Origin: Enoplolaimus lenunculus
Lineage: Eukaryota > Nematoda > Enoplea > Enoplida > Thoracostomopsidae
Reading direction: 5' to 3'
Assembly: GCA_030248215.1 (NCBI GenBank)
Contig: JASANG010003322.1
Location: 51,001 to 115,000 of the forward strand
Length of the DNA: 64,000 nt
Position 1 is the first letter of the stretch. Each line of letters starts with the position of its first letter. Made by a program: the position numbers and the translations under genes. A model generated the notes under the pieces. It worked only from the letters and a program-made list of their open reading frames with translations, was not told the DNA's origin and ran no database searches. Below are positions 32,432-43,266 of this stretch, in pieces.

Positions 32432-32814
32432 CACCCTAACCTGACACAGATTCCGGCCGCGCCAGACTCGGATGAAATATATAATATTTATCAGTCACCC
32501 TAACCTGACACAGATTCCGGCCGCGCCAGACTCGGATGAAATATATAATATTTATCAGTCACCCTAACCTGACACAGATTCCGGCCGCGCCAGACTCGGA
32601 TGAAATATATAATATTTATCAGTCACCCTAACCTGGCACAGATTCCGGCCGCGCCAGACTCGGATGAAATATATAATATTTATCAGTCACCCTAACCTGA
32701 CACAGATTCCGGCCGCGCCAGACTCGGATGAAATATATAATATTTATCAGTCACCCTAACCTGACACAGAATCCGGCCGCGCCAGACTCGGATGAAATAT
32801 ATAATATTTATCAG
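32432..32814. repeat. 64-bp minisatellite, six units, overlapping exon 20
   Basis: Units start at 32,441 and every 64 bases to 32,761 (CTGACACAGATTCCGGCCGC as the opening). Units are almost identical; one has CTGGCACA, and the exonic unit has one A/T change. On the gene strand each unit contains the same donor TCAG/GTTAGGG. See exon 20. Confidence 0.9.
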
Positions 32815-32986
32815 AGGCGACGGAGCTGTTGGGCATCGCATTGATCATTGTTGACACCGGCACGTATTGGCCCGATGAGGTACAAATGAAACCTTGTTGT
32901 TGTTGTTGTTGTTGTTGTGATGACACTGCAGGCAATTGTGATATAACGTTTGACCCAGTCGCTATTGATGTCCCTGGGACGACGTA
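32761..32986 (-). CDS. RIMBP: RIMBP exon 20: linker whose 3' end and splice donor come from a minisatellite
   Basis: 226 bases, phase 0 to 1, acceptor ATTACAG, donor TCAG/GTTAGG. It reads YVVPGTSIATGSNVISQLP, AVSS, eight Gln, GFICTSSGQYVPVSTM and INAMPNSSVAS. The last 18 codons (DKYYIFHPSLARPDSVS) and the donor itself lie in the first unit of a six-copy 64-bp tandem repeat. The phase leaving this donor fits the next exon exactly, which supports its use. Reading on past it meets a stop at once. Confidence 0.8.
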
Positions 32987-33554
32987 CTGTAATGATAAAT
33001 TGAGGGGTAAAATTAATTTAAATTTGATTAAATTTTTTTGATATCTATCAGGTTGTAAATGAATAGACGTGCATAAATATTCACTGGGATTTCTAAAATT
33101 TTAAGTAAAAAACGGCATATGCATAAAAATATTAAAGATTTTGGACAAATTTCGTCATTTTTATTTCACTTTGAACAATGGCTGCATATGAAAAAATACA
33201 ACAACATGAGTTATAACTAATTTTGAGCGTAACAAAATAACCAGAATTTTCAATATTTCTATAACGAAAACGCAAGCGGATATCCGGTTACATCCGGTAC
33301 TCACATTACGATCTGCTTAACTGCAGTTGCACTCACCACCTGTTCCCTTACTTAACTCAAATATACATGTAGCACACAAGGTTAGTATAACGTTTGCACC
33401 GCCAGTGTAATAAATACTGCTAAAATATAGAAATATTTGGTATCCAGTACGCTTAGAAACGGCCCAAAATTTCAAAACACAAAAATATATTAATTTGTTT
33501 TTCGGAAAAATTTCTGTCGACGCGGCTCGACTCGAGTAAAAGGTTAAGCTTTAC
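32987..33554. other. RIMBP intron 19
   Basis: AT-rich; nothing recognised. Confidence 0.35.
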
Positions 33555-33755
33555 CGTGGACGGCTGAGCTTGCGAAACAGCGTAGTTATTGTACGGTGCA
33601 GCTGCTACAACGGTTACCGGAACCGGAACTGACTGCGAAGTTGGTTGCATTGCATATCCTGACAAAGGCGGATACGGTGTATTGTGATGATTGCTCACGT
33701 TGCTTGTATACGGATATCCTTGTATCGTGGTATAAGGCGAGGCAGCATTAGTAAC
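33555..33755 (-). CDS. RIMBP: RIMBP exon 19: Tyr/Pro/Val-rich linker
   Basis: 201 bases, phase 0 to 0, acceptor TTTAAAG, donor ACG/GTAAAG. It reads VTNAASPYTTIQGYPYTSN and later PYPPLSGYAMQPTSQ, SVPVPVTVVAAAPYNN, YAVSQAQPST. Repeated YP and PY dipeptides give it a prion-like composition. No domain recognised. Confidence 0.83.
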
Positions 33756-34099
33756 CTTTAAATTTATATTAATATATTATACACACACATATATATCAGG
33801 GAATTCCTGCAAAAATTCTATTCCTGTTCCTGCTCCTGTTCCTGCATTCAATGATGCAGTAACCGGAATTTTTACGGTATTGTGGCCAAGTATTCATAAT
33901 CATTTAAGTATTGGAAACTTTGTATTTGAGAAATTTTTTATGTCAAAATTAGTGTTTTTTGTATCCAGTTCAATTTTGTTACTAAATTGTTCCTAAAGTG
34001 TTTTCGCAAAAGTTAATTATTAAATAGCTGAAAATTCCCTTAAGCCTTTTATATTGAAACAAATCTCGAGGTGTTTAGACGCAAAGCGCAGTGGGTCAT

Positions 34100-34581
34100 G
34101 CGGGGTTCACGTAATAACCGGGGCAGCTTGGGACACGTTTTGTCCCTATTAGACTATTGGGTAACATTTTGTCTGCTTATAAACCCTATATCGCATTCAA
34201 AAATTCGTATTTGTCTGCTATCATCATGTGTAGGTCACCCTTTGTCCTTAAATATCATATGATATTCGACGTATTGTCAGCGAATATCATATGATATATT
34301 TTCAAATGTCTGCATACTTGAGGTAACATACCCACATTGTCCAATTGAATATCATATGATACTAGAATTTGAAATTTGAATTTTTGAGTTATGACACTGT
34401 TTTTCTAAGCGGTTGTCTTGTACATATTGATGACTTGAGAGCGGTGGTTTGTAAGCTAATGTCATATGACATTCGAGTTTTGTCTGTTGACCCGATATAA
34501 GAGCCCGAACTTTAACGTTGACGTCGAATCAACACAGGACAAACCGTGTCCCGCCTGCCTCGGTTATAACGTGAACCGAGC
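34100..34581. mobile_element. N2-type inverted-repeat transposon
   Basis: Ends GCGGGGTTCACGTAATAACC and GGTTATAACGTGAACCGAGC, about 24 bases of inverted repeat, 480 bp overall. Four internal near-palindromes built on CATATG (for example ATATCATATGATAT) lie at about 34,253, 34,284, 34,352 and 34,463. A second, inverted copy is nested at 36.7-37.2 kb. No coding capacity. Confidence 0.75.
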
Positions 34582-35388
34582 ATCAGTTACACAGTCTCTA
34601 AAAACTAGAATAAATAACACTAAACTCTTGATGACTCTGTTATGAACCTATTCCCAATCTTTATGTTAGTATCAATTTTATTCAACACATTTGAACTATA
34701 ACTATTTATAACGAACTGAGCTATATACCGAACATCTGATTAAGAACAGCCTCAAACAATAATTGTTCCATTCATAAAACTAGAATGTACTCTCCGACAA
34801 ATCTAAACCGTTTCTACGCAAATTTGTCTACGTACGTTAATCGGCATCAGATGATTGAATCGGGTATTTTTTGTGTCGTTTAATATTAGCTATTAAATTC
34901 ATGAAACCTTACAAAAGGATAATTACGATAATTGATTCAAAATCCAAAATTACATAGCTAAGCTTGCAGTTCAAAATATCGACAGATATCATTGATTCTT
35001 GGAGTTGAGGGCGGCATTTCCTGATACGCCATACTAGAATACTATATCTACAAGGTGGGGGTCATTTCTCGTGGGCTGCCCAAAATTGGTGGCGCAACGC
35101 TAAGCAAACGGACCGTACTACCTCGTAAGTTATAACAAGACTAATGAGAGCCAAAATTGTTACATTGGTATCAGCGAGTAAACGTATTGAACCCTTAAAT
35201 CCTTTGAACTGCACCGCTGCTCAAATCTTTCCATGGCGATTGACCTTAGCTTATTTACATATAACGTGACATAAAGGTTATATACATAGCTGAAATTACC
35301 ATTTTGAGGCTTTCTTATGTAACGAACGACTATTAATGATATACGATGCTTAAAATAGGCTAATGATAATAAATCATGGCGCAGATGC
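34582..35388. other. RIMBP intron 18, unique part
   Basis: Nothing recognised on either strand. Confidence 0.35.
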
Positions 35389-35554
35389 GGGCCCGTAGCT
35401 GAGGGGAGCCAGGGGTGGGGGCTCAGCCTCCCTGGAAACATTTTGCCCCCCCCCCATAAAACTTTCAACTTTCCTTGCAAGTCACTAAAAATCCTTGAAT
35501 GCCCTCCTAAAAAATTTTTAGCCCCCCTAGCATGGTGAGCTGGCTACAGACATG
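35389..35554. mobile_element. Family A MITE, reverse orientation
   Basis: GCGGGCCCGTAGCTGAGGGG left, GGTGAGCTGGCTACAGAC right; nine-C run inside. Confidence 0.7.
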
Positions 35555-36133
35555 CGCCGGTGATGCCGGTGGGGTAGGTACCTGTTATAAACAGGGGGTT
35601 GAAATAAACAGCTTGTTTTTCTGTCAAGTAAGAGACGTTGGCCTTAATATTGAACAATCGTTCCCGGTTTGTTAATTCTATTTTAAACACAATATTTTAG
35701 TCGTTTTCCGGTGTTGATACCGCCAGTTCAAATTTCTGGGGCGCCGCTACGGCTATGCGACCATAAACAATACTGGTTCGGTAGACATACGGTTCTCGAA
35801 AGACAAATTACGTAGCTAATGTCGTTTATATCTGGTCAAAGTATGTAATCAATACACTGTCATACACGTTGCATATACTGGAATATAAAGGCGATGGAAC
35901 CACCATTTGGCAACTGGTCACTAGAGGTTTTGAGGATTGGCCCATACCGCTGAAACAACCAGCATTTGGTCACAACGTTATGATCACGAGTGAATGACTT
36001 GCCTAAGCAGAAGCCTAAACCTAAGCAAATAACTATTCATAAGCATACTGTATTGTTAGACACACGCTGAAGACACGGGACTTAAAGGGTCCATGTTACT
36101 TTAAGGGGCGTCCAGGTTTCTGGAGAGTCTATA

Positions 36134-36678
36134 ATGCACCATACAGGTTATATTGCGCACGCCAATGTCAAAAAATGTCCATGTTATTAGCTGCAGGTAA
36201 CAAAAAATTTACAAACATTCCTGAAGCGCAATAATTTTTTCATGTTATTTAGCTAGTGTGTAGTTTTTTTCATGTCATATTTGGGCCATTTGCCAAAAAC
36301 GATATGGTATTTTGACAGGGTGTTATTTTATATTTTTGACGAAGGTCAGGGACTTCTGCAGCTGGGCTACAAAATGTTGTGAACTAGGCCGAAAAGTTGC
36401 ATTTTGAAACTGATAATAACGCATACAAAAGTATCTGCCAAACAAGTGCTATTTTAAATCAATGAAAGTTTTTAACAGCCACAAAATTTACACGGTATTT
36501 TTAAGGGGTGCTGTTTTTTCAAGCTATTTTTGGACTATCACTTTATTTTAATGGTCTTTTTTGATTGCTAGCTAAGAATTGTAACCTTATTTTGTAGGGT
36601 GCAAACAAATTAGCTAGGCATTAAAAGGACTGGACATTTTTTGACATTGGCATGCGCAATATAACCTGTATGGTGCAT
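36134..36678. mobile_element. N1 transposon, 545 bp, long terminal inverted repeats
   Basis: The first 47 and last 47 bases are inverted copies with one mismatch, starting ATGCACCATACAGGTTATAT. Comparison with the uninterrupted family D copy at 7.15 kb shows a TA or TAA target duplication, as Tc1/mariner or PIF/Harbinger elements leave. No open frame of note; non-autonomous. The near-identity of the ends suggests a recent insertion. Confidence 0.85.
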
Positions 36679-36732
36679 AAAAGAGTAGGTTTAGATTCTA
36701 GATAACATTTTTTGCTTAGGCTTAGGCTTATT

Positions 36733-37155
36733 CGGGGTTCATGTTATAACCGGGGCAGGCGGGACACGGATTGTCCCATGTTGATTCGACGTCAGCGTTA
36801 AAATTCGGGCTCTTATATCGGGCGAACAGACAAAACTCGGATGTCATATGACATTAGCTTACAAACCACCGCTCTCAAATGATCAACGTGTACAAGGGAC
36901 GGTATGTCACGTGATACTGTTGAACATTGATTCGAATGTCATATGATATTCAGCGGGACAGTGTAATTTTTGGGTACTAATAAATGAATGAAAAGTTTGA
37001 TGGTATCGGCACAAATATGCTTTAAATACCAAATAGCAAACAAATACGAATTTTTGAATGGGATATAGGGTCTATATGCAGACAAAATGTTACCCAATAG
37101 TCTGATAGGGACAAAACGTGTCCAAAGCAGCCCCGGTGATAACGTGAACCCCGCA
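36733..37155. mobile_element. N2-type transposon nested in family D
   Basis: CGGGGTTCATGTTATAACCG left, GGTGATAACGTGAACCCCG right. Opposite orientation to 34.1 kb, with GATGTCATATGACATTAG and GAATGTCATATGATATTC inside and one CACGTG variant at 36,905. Confidence 0.75.
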
Positions 37156-37368
37156 TTTGGCTTAGGAACTCATTTTTGCAACGCTTAGGCTTACGCTCAG
37201 GCTTAGGAATACGCTTAATCTACTGTTACGACCATTAAAGTAACATTGGCCCTTACAAGTTACCTAGGCCATTGGCCTATCTAAGTTATACCCATGTTGA
37301 AATGAGATTCTTGCTACGACACCATACCAATTGGCAAAATAATTAAAAAAATTCAACAAAATTATTAC

Positions 37369-37586
37369 CTGAGTAGAAGCACCTGAATGTGCGTTTGTTG
37401 TAATAAGATGTGGTTGTTGTTGTTGTTGTTGTTGTTGCGATTGAAATCCTCCAACTGAATGATTATTTGAGTAGAATGCCGGCACTGCACTGCTCGTTGG
37501 AATGCGATCATGTGTTGATGTTGCCATTGTTGTTCCGAAACGATTATTAGTCGACGCTCGCGGATACATTGGCGATGTTGTTGTGA
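37369..37586 (-). CDS. RIMBP: RIMBP exon 18: linker with polyglutamine
   Basis: 218 bases, phase 1 to 0, acceptor GTTTCAG, donor CAG/GTAATA. It reads TTTSPMYPRASTNNRFGTT, MATSTHDRIPTSSAVPAF, YSNNHSVGGFQS, eight Gln, then PHLITTNAHSGASTQ. Low complexity throughout. The Gln run appears as a TTG run at 37,410-37,437 on the plus strand. Confidence 0.85.
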
Positions 37587-38345
37587 CTGAAACACAAGTT
37601 AAGCTATGTAAAGTTATTGTGTATATGAAAATGTAAATTTTAAATAAATAAAAATTAAATTTTAATTCGCTTTTAAATTTTATATTGTAACTTTCGCAGT
37701 TAAATTTAAACAAAATATATTTAAGTTTAAAAATTTAAATTGTAATTTGTTAAAAATTTTATTGTAACTTTCGCATTTCCATTTGACAAAATGTATTTAA
37801 ATTTAAAAATTTAGATTTAAAAATTTTCAAATCTAACTGACACTAGCAATTACAGTGATATATATATAGTTAGAAGTAAAAATTAAGCAAATTCAAATAT
37901 TTGGTCGCCATTACTGTCTAAAAGCTTAAACTAACTTGATTTAAGTTTAAGCTAATCCAGCACTATTAAATTAATCTTCTAGATTAACTAAAAAGTTAGG
38001 TAGGATTACGCTTAAACTCATTTACAATTTTAAATATTTTTAGTTTAAGCTACTAAACTTAGTGAACTGTAGATACACATAAACTCTGTGCTGCACTTGT
38101 TAATTAAATCAAAAATAAGTTTACTTAAACTTTTAAACTCATGTTAAACTTAAAAATATGTTAGTTTAAGTAAAACTTAAAATTCTAACTTAGTAAGTCC
38201 GTCCAACCATTCAAGTTCTACTTTAACGAATATTCATGTATGCAAAGTTTAATTTTAAGTTTATTATTTAAAACCGCCTAGGAAAACATTCTATCAGAAG
38301 TTTAATTAAAAAAATTTCAAAATCTTACCATTTTTTTCAACTTAC
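37587..38345. other. RIMBP intron 17, very AT-rich
   Basis: Repetitive TTTAAATTTAAA and TAAACTTAAAATT words but no ordered repeat. No exon seen. Confidence 0.4.
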
Positions 38346-38418
38346 CCGCCAAACTCAATGGTTGATCAACGCCAGATGAGTACCGAGCCGCCTGATGAGA
38401 CTTCAATCTGGTGATTCT
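38346..38418 (-). CDS. RIMBP: RIMBP exon 17: short linker exon
   Basis: 73 bases, phase 0 to 1, acceptor TTTTTAG, donor GCGG/GTAAGT. It reads RITRLKSHQAARYSSGVDQP then LSLA. Phase fits both neighbours. The acceptor reads TAGAG, so a start two bases later is possible but would break the frame. Confidence 0.75.
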
Positions 38419-38993
38419 CTAAAAATAAATAAAATATTGCAGTTTAATAATTACTGAAATACATAGCTAGCGCGGATGAGCGGCGTATCCAAAACCACTT
38501 TATACAGTGTATATTTGAATATGTCCCTCAGCATTCGGTACGTAACTTTGTTTGGAAATCTTAAAATTTGGAACAATACTAAAGAACCAGAGAGTTGCGC
38601 ATTTACTTGTTTGGTTACTTTGGCAATAATGCAAAGTCCACAATAAATTGTGTACGTCAAGCTTCCATTTAGCTACGTTTGTTGCCAAATTTTCCGCAAA
38701 AATGTTTTGACATACGGCACCAGCGTTGCGCCTTTATGTCCTTATCGCGTAACCCGCTAGAAAAAAATTATCTGGTGTACCCAAGTTATTGTGAAGGATG
38801 AATGATTGAGAAAAATATAACTTGATGTATACAGGTTCATATCGAGAGAATGGTTAAGTGTTCCCCCCAATCAGAATTCTTTCTATTCTATAAAAACACT
38901 GTTTAAAAAGTATTTTAGTCGCATTTTTCGATGTCGGCATTCGCCAATTCGAAATTCCTCAGTATGCTACACCGGGGTGTAAGCCGGACTTAC
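38419..38993. other. RIMBP intron 16
   Basis: Unique-looking; nothing recognised. Confidence 0.35.
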
Positions 38994-39205
38994 CGGTGAA
39001 TTTGACACAGAACTAGGGGCGCCTGCATAATACGCTCCGGTCACACTTGAATTATTATATTTTGGACTGTGATAGAACGGTAGGCCGACGGCAGTATTCG
39101 CAGGCGCACTGGACACAACCGTATGCGTAGGCCCGGCTCCAAAAGGCAGTTGGGTACTGAAAGAACGAGGCACGCGCACCACGTTTGAGTCACAGCTGAC
39201 AGCAC
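38994..39205 (-). CDS. RIMBP: RIMBP exon 16: post-FN3 linker
   Basis: 212 bases, phase 1 to 0, acceptor TTTGCAG, donor CCG/GTAAGT. It reads AVSCDSNVVRVPRSFSTQLP and continues rich in Gly, Ala, Ser, Tyr and Asn (PKYNNSSVTGAYYAGAPSS). Disordered linker; identified by phase, splice sites and position rather than by a domain. A TA-rich microsatellite sits directly upstream of the acceptor. Confidence 0.85.
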
Positions 39206-39293
39206 CTGCAAATATTTTGAGTAATATATATATCTATGTATATATAAATATATATACCCATACATATATACATATGTAAATATATTATATATA

Positions 39294-39668
39294 CCAGGGT
39301 TTCATCGGAATTCCGATTCCGGCTGACTGCTGTTCCGATGCCGGAATTCTGATTTTTCGGTTATGAGTTTTTACGATGATTGAACTTGGAGTTTGCTTGT
39401 TTCGTTTTGTTTCGTTCATTTGCAATTGTTCTGTTGGTTTTTTCTTAGTAAATATTCCGAGCTGTTACGTGTATTCCTTCAGCTATATAAACAATCTTTA
39501 CTGAAACTGTGAACAGTTACGGAAACATGCATCATTCAACAAAAGTTAAGTCATACACCTTTAACTTTTTAATAGAATTACTAAAATTGGATTCCGATTC
39601 CGGTTCCGGCAGAATAATTTGATTCCGATACCGCTTCCGACAAAATCTAGTTCCGGTTGGAACCCTGA
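39294..39668. mobile_element. Family H element
   Basis: Left CCAGGGTTTCATCGGAATTC, right GGTTGGAACCCTGAT, short inverted CAGGGTT ends. Both sides are rich in TTCCGATTCCGG. A second copy lies at 52,629-53,015. About 375 bp, no coding capacity; hAT-like ends. Confidence 0.65.
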
Positions 39669-40034
39669 TATATACACATATATATGTCAAGTTCTGAACA
39701 CCTATGTATTTGTTTTAGTTGGCACCCGAATCGTTCCAAACAGTAATTGTTGTTTAGAATATTATTTTTGAAATAGTTAGGCACTAGCAGCATATGCTAA
39801 TGTCATAGCTAATTACAGCATCGGAAAAGCTTCGATAGCCATGTAATTAGCATCGATTTGTTTCAGTTGGCAACTGGGCTGTCGCAAACATTAATTATTG
39901 TTTTTTTTCAAAACAGTATTTGAACTAAAATCAAATTTTATTACACGTTTGTTTTCTGTCTTAGAGATTAATCTAAAATGTGGTAAAACACTTGTTTTGT
40001 ATGCAATATTTCACAGCTGAAACTGAAACCATAC

Positions 40035-40115
40035 CTTCTCGTGTTTTCGTTCTCACGGTAACAAATAACGGTAAATCGTCTAAAAAATCGCCTTTGTTCA
40101 ACATAATATGATCTT
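40035..40115 (-). CDS. RIMBP: RIMBP exon 15: end of FN3-III
   Basis: 81 bases, phase 1 to 1, acceptor TCTGTTTCAG, donor GAAG/GTATGG. It encodes DHIMLNKGDFLDDLP then LFVTVRTKTRE; the VTVRT-K/L-S/T strand closes FN3-III in the family. Confidence 0.93.
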
Positions 40116-40227
40116 CTGAAACAGAAATAAAATTAAATGTCATTCTCAAAGGTCAAAAAGGAATATTAAAATGGAATTTTAAGCTACTTATCGAATTTCA
40201 GCAATAGTTCAGCGCCCGGGGTCCATA

Positions 40228-41100
40228 GTCTCAAGTATAGCACCTATCATCAATTAGCGATAGGTTTTCAAACAGACGAACATCTGCAATTGCAGATCTC
40301 AAAATTGGTACAGAAGTAGGGCAAAGCAACCGCGAACAATGGGCTGAATTTCGAACCTCACCATGCGCGTGTTCCTAAGTGACAGGACCTATCACCGACT
40401 GGTAATAGGTCCTACTCACATTTGAGAATACGTGCTCAGAAAAAAGCCTGTTTCAAGATCAGTGTAGATTGTATTGGATTGTATAAGGGGCCTTTAAGAC
40501 CGGAGCCCGTATTCTCAAATGTGTGTAGCGCCTATCACCAGTGGTAATAACTCTTGTAGTTTACAAACCTGTGAATTGTTAATTTCGAAATTCAGCACAT
40601 TTTTTGTATTTGATTTGTACTACATCTGTGCCGATTCTGAGATTTGAAATTGTAGAAGTTATGGTCAGTTTGAAATCCTAGCGCTAGCTGGTGATAGGTG
40701 CTATACACATTTGAGAATACGGTAACAGAGCGCGTATTCTATTGCCAGATGGTGATATGTCATGCAACTTTAGAATCAGAAACTTTCAATTTTAAGACAC
40801 TTTTGTAATTAGAACTCGTTATGATACATAACAGAATTTTAGGCTAAGTGCTAACTGGTGATAAGTGCTATACGTAGTTTAGAATACGAGTCTTGAGAGT
40901 TGAAATTAGAACGTACATTCTCAAATGATTGTAGCACCTATCACTAGTTAGCGATTGGTCTTTTAACTGTCAAATAAAGTCAATGCTAAGGTTCGAAGTT
41001 TAGGTCATTTTTTGCATTTGATTTGTTGCACTTTTGTGCCAATTTTGAGATGCACAATCGCATGAGTTCGTCAGTTTGAAAACGTATAGCTAACTAGGTA
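40228..41100. mobile_element. Tandem cluster of four family F elements
   Basis: Copies at about 40,228-40,432, 40,508-40,722, 40,735-40,890 and 40,915-41,100, each flanked by CTCAAATG and CATTTGAG type ends with CACCTATCACCAGTTAG. The last is cut by the family E element. The second is the best preserved. Confidence 0.6.
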
Positions 41101-41274
41101 ATGCCGAGGTATAAGTGGGTCAAGACTTTTTACCGGCGCTGCGCTTTACCCGCGGAAATTATATTTTGTACCCGTGGGTACACACGCGCTAAATTTCTTT
41201 ACCCGTTACACGCCTTTCCCCCGCGCCCAAAATTCGTTTACCGTGGTTACCCGCTTTTTGGGGTCTCAGCTTAC
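41101..41274. repeat. Family E element abutting exon 14
   Basis: GAGGTATAAGTGGGTCAAGA left, TTACCCGCTTTTTGGGG right. Its right end reaches the exon 14 donor, so the intron's first bases are followed at once by repeat DNA. Confidence 0.6.
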
Positions 41275-41451
41275 CGGTTGGACTATTGACTTCTTTGATT
41301 TTTTTCCCATCAGCATAAATCATATACCCGGCTACAGCGGCGCGACTGGGCGGTTTGGGTTGACTTGTTACCGGTAACCAAGTGATGAGCAAACTACCAG
41401 ACTGTGGTCCTTGCTCGCACGATACGTTTACTGGCGGATCCGGAAGCCCAA
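41275..41451 (-). CDS. RIMBP: RIMBP exon 14: FN3-III, first part
   Basis: 177 bases, phase 1 to 1, acceptor GCTTTCAG, donor ACCG/GTAAGC. It encodes GLPDPPVNVSCEQGPQSGS, LLITWLPVTSQPKPPSRAAV and AGYMIYADGKKIKEVNSPTG, an almost textbook RIMBP FN3-III including the ITGY-xxYADGxKVxEV strand pair. A family E repeat abuts the donor. Confidence 0.96.
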
Positions 41452-41603
41452 CTGAAAGCGAGAAGTGAATATCAGTTCTGAACGGGAATTGATTTAGTGA
41501 AAATAACGAGTTGTAGTTGAATCAGGACTGTTGTGCAAGAAAATTTTGCAACATAAATTATTCATCAAATGCTTACAGTGTGTTTTCTTAACGCAATTTA
41601 TAT

Positions 41604-41814
41604 TGGCCAATGTAAAGAGCAGGGGCGGAACAGTATTGTAAGCATATTCCTAAGCCTAAACCTAAGCCTAAGCCTAAGCGCAGAGCATGAGAATATTCCT
41701 AAGCCTAAGCTTAAACCTATGCTTAAACCAATTAAAAAAATTAGTCTAAAGCTTAAGCTTACTCTTTTCTAGTCCCACAAAAAAGCGTTCCGCACCCTGA
41801 TGTTTTCATGGGCC
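41604..41814. mobile_element. Family D element, reversed
   Basis: GGCCAATGTAAAGAGCAGGG left, CACCCTGATGTTTTCATGGGC right; core of CCTAAG units interrupted at 41,680-41,695. Confidence 0.7.
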
Positions 41815-42374
41815 TTTATATTCAACAAAATTTGGGAAATTGATGAAATTAGTCTCACAAACAATGAAGCATATGTAATCTGCTTTTGAAATTGAAATTT
41901 GATTTTTCAGAAAAATTCGGTTTTTTAAGGTTGTAAGGCCAGCTGCCCCCGTTGAGACCCACAGTTTTTTTGTGGAAATGTTGGCGTATAATATATCAGT
42001 CGAAGCAGCTTGCGAATTTGAGTCGAATGGTGTTAAATTTTTCGCAATCAAACGACTTGTTTACAAGTTATGCACAAATATCTAAATTTAGCTCACAGTC
42101 AAAAACATTTGGCACTTAAGATGGTATCAACTCAGTTATTTGACAAACATTCGATCAGATCTGCAAGCTGTGTCAAAAGACTTTTAAGTTGTTGAACTTT
42201 TTGACAAAAAAACGGTTTGCATTTGAAGAGGTGAGTGACCTCGGAGTTTTTGAAAACTGAAATTTTTCAAAAATTCAAATTCGAAAATGAAAATGATCCG
42301 CATACGTGAGGAGAAAAGCGAAAAGCAAATGTCTACGACGTTCTTCAAACACGTCAGCTAAACCAAGGGAGCAT
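41815..42374. other. RIMBP intron 13, unique part
   Basis: Open on the minus strand for 81 codons at 41,806-42,051 but without splice support or homology. Confidence 0.35.
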
Positions 42375-42598
42375 CATACAAGAGTGTGCAAATCGTGTGG
42401 TTCTGCATGGTACGGTGGTCGGCAATAACCCTAAATTAAATTTATAAACGGAACATTTTTGATACCGGATACATAAAGTGTCATAGTTCGCACAGGTTTT
42501 ACCCCCTCTAAATTAAGGGGGTCGGTCAAAAACGCAAACGCGTGCCGGATGCATTTTTTACTACACAGAATGTACCCAGTTGCATACTCTTGTTAAAG
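42375..42598. mobile_element. Family C element
   Basis: ACAAGAGTGTGCAAATCGTG left, CAGTTGCATACTCTTGTT right. Both ends present, and it lies 48 bases from the exon 13 donor. Confidence 0.7.
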
Positions 42599-42646
42599 TA
42601 ATGCATCATCAACTGTTGACTAAAGTATACTAAAAATTGAACTAAC

Positions 42647-42757
42647 TTTTTGGAAGCGTTTTGAAATCAATGAAACTTTCGACCAATTTTTCTTCTAAAA
42701 CAGCGCGAGGATTTTTCGCTCGAATCGACAACCGGTACAGCGTTGATGGAATTAAAC
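42647..42757 (-). CDS. RIMBP: RIMBP exon 13: FN3-II, second half
   Basis: 111 bases, phase 1 to 1, acceptor TTTTTAG, donor AAAAA/GTTAGT. It encodes LIPSTLYRLSIRAKNPRAV, LEEKLVESFIDFKTLPK. The Y-R-L-S-I-R-A-K strand and closing FxTLPK correspond to the end of FN3-II (YKVKVLAKP and FSTLPAG in vertebrates). Confidence 0.93.
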
Positions 42758-43197
42758 CTAAAAAACCAAATTTAAATATAATCAAAGTAAACTTAGGCGT
42801 AAGCAGAGTATAGATAACCGCCGTTATTTCTGGATTCTTATCAGAAATATGCAATTTTACAGGCTTTGTAATAAATCTACTGCAGTTACAAGAGGTACAA
42901 TAATTAAGCGAAACGAGACTCTGAGCGAAATTTATACTTTTTTCGCAAAGCGTTTTATGTTTTGGGCTTGGAGCTTGGAGGTTGAATGATGTATGTCCAT
43001 CCGTCTGCCTATCTGCCCATCTGTTTGTCCAACAAGAATCTCAAAAGCCGCTTAACGGATTTTAATAAACGTTTTTGTTTGCAAGCTTATTATCCTGGGG
43101 TATTCAGCCCGCATTAGACGTTTAAAAGTCTAATTCGTTTACGAGCTACAGGCTAATTTGCATAATTTGTGAAATATAAATTTGAACTTTTTGTATT

Positions 43198-43266
43198 ATT
43201 TTATTAATTACTAGAATTACATGCTATCTGACTTTTATTAATTACTAGAATTACATGCTATCTGAC
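43198..43266. repeat. Two-copy 34-bp direct repeat
   Basis: TTTTATTAATTACTAGAATT and the bases that follow occur twice in succession. Confidence 0.8.

Larger units (their letters stand above)
36085..37252. mobile_element. Family D element split by two insertions
   Basis: Left part CCATGTTACTTTAAGGGGCG, right part ATTAAAGTAACATTGGCC, matching the copy at 7.1 kb nearly base for base. The middle is interrupted by N1 (36,134-36,678) and N2 (36,733-37,155), giving three nested generations. Confidence 0.75.
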
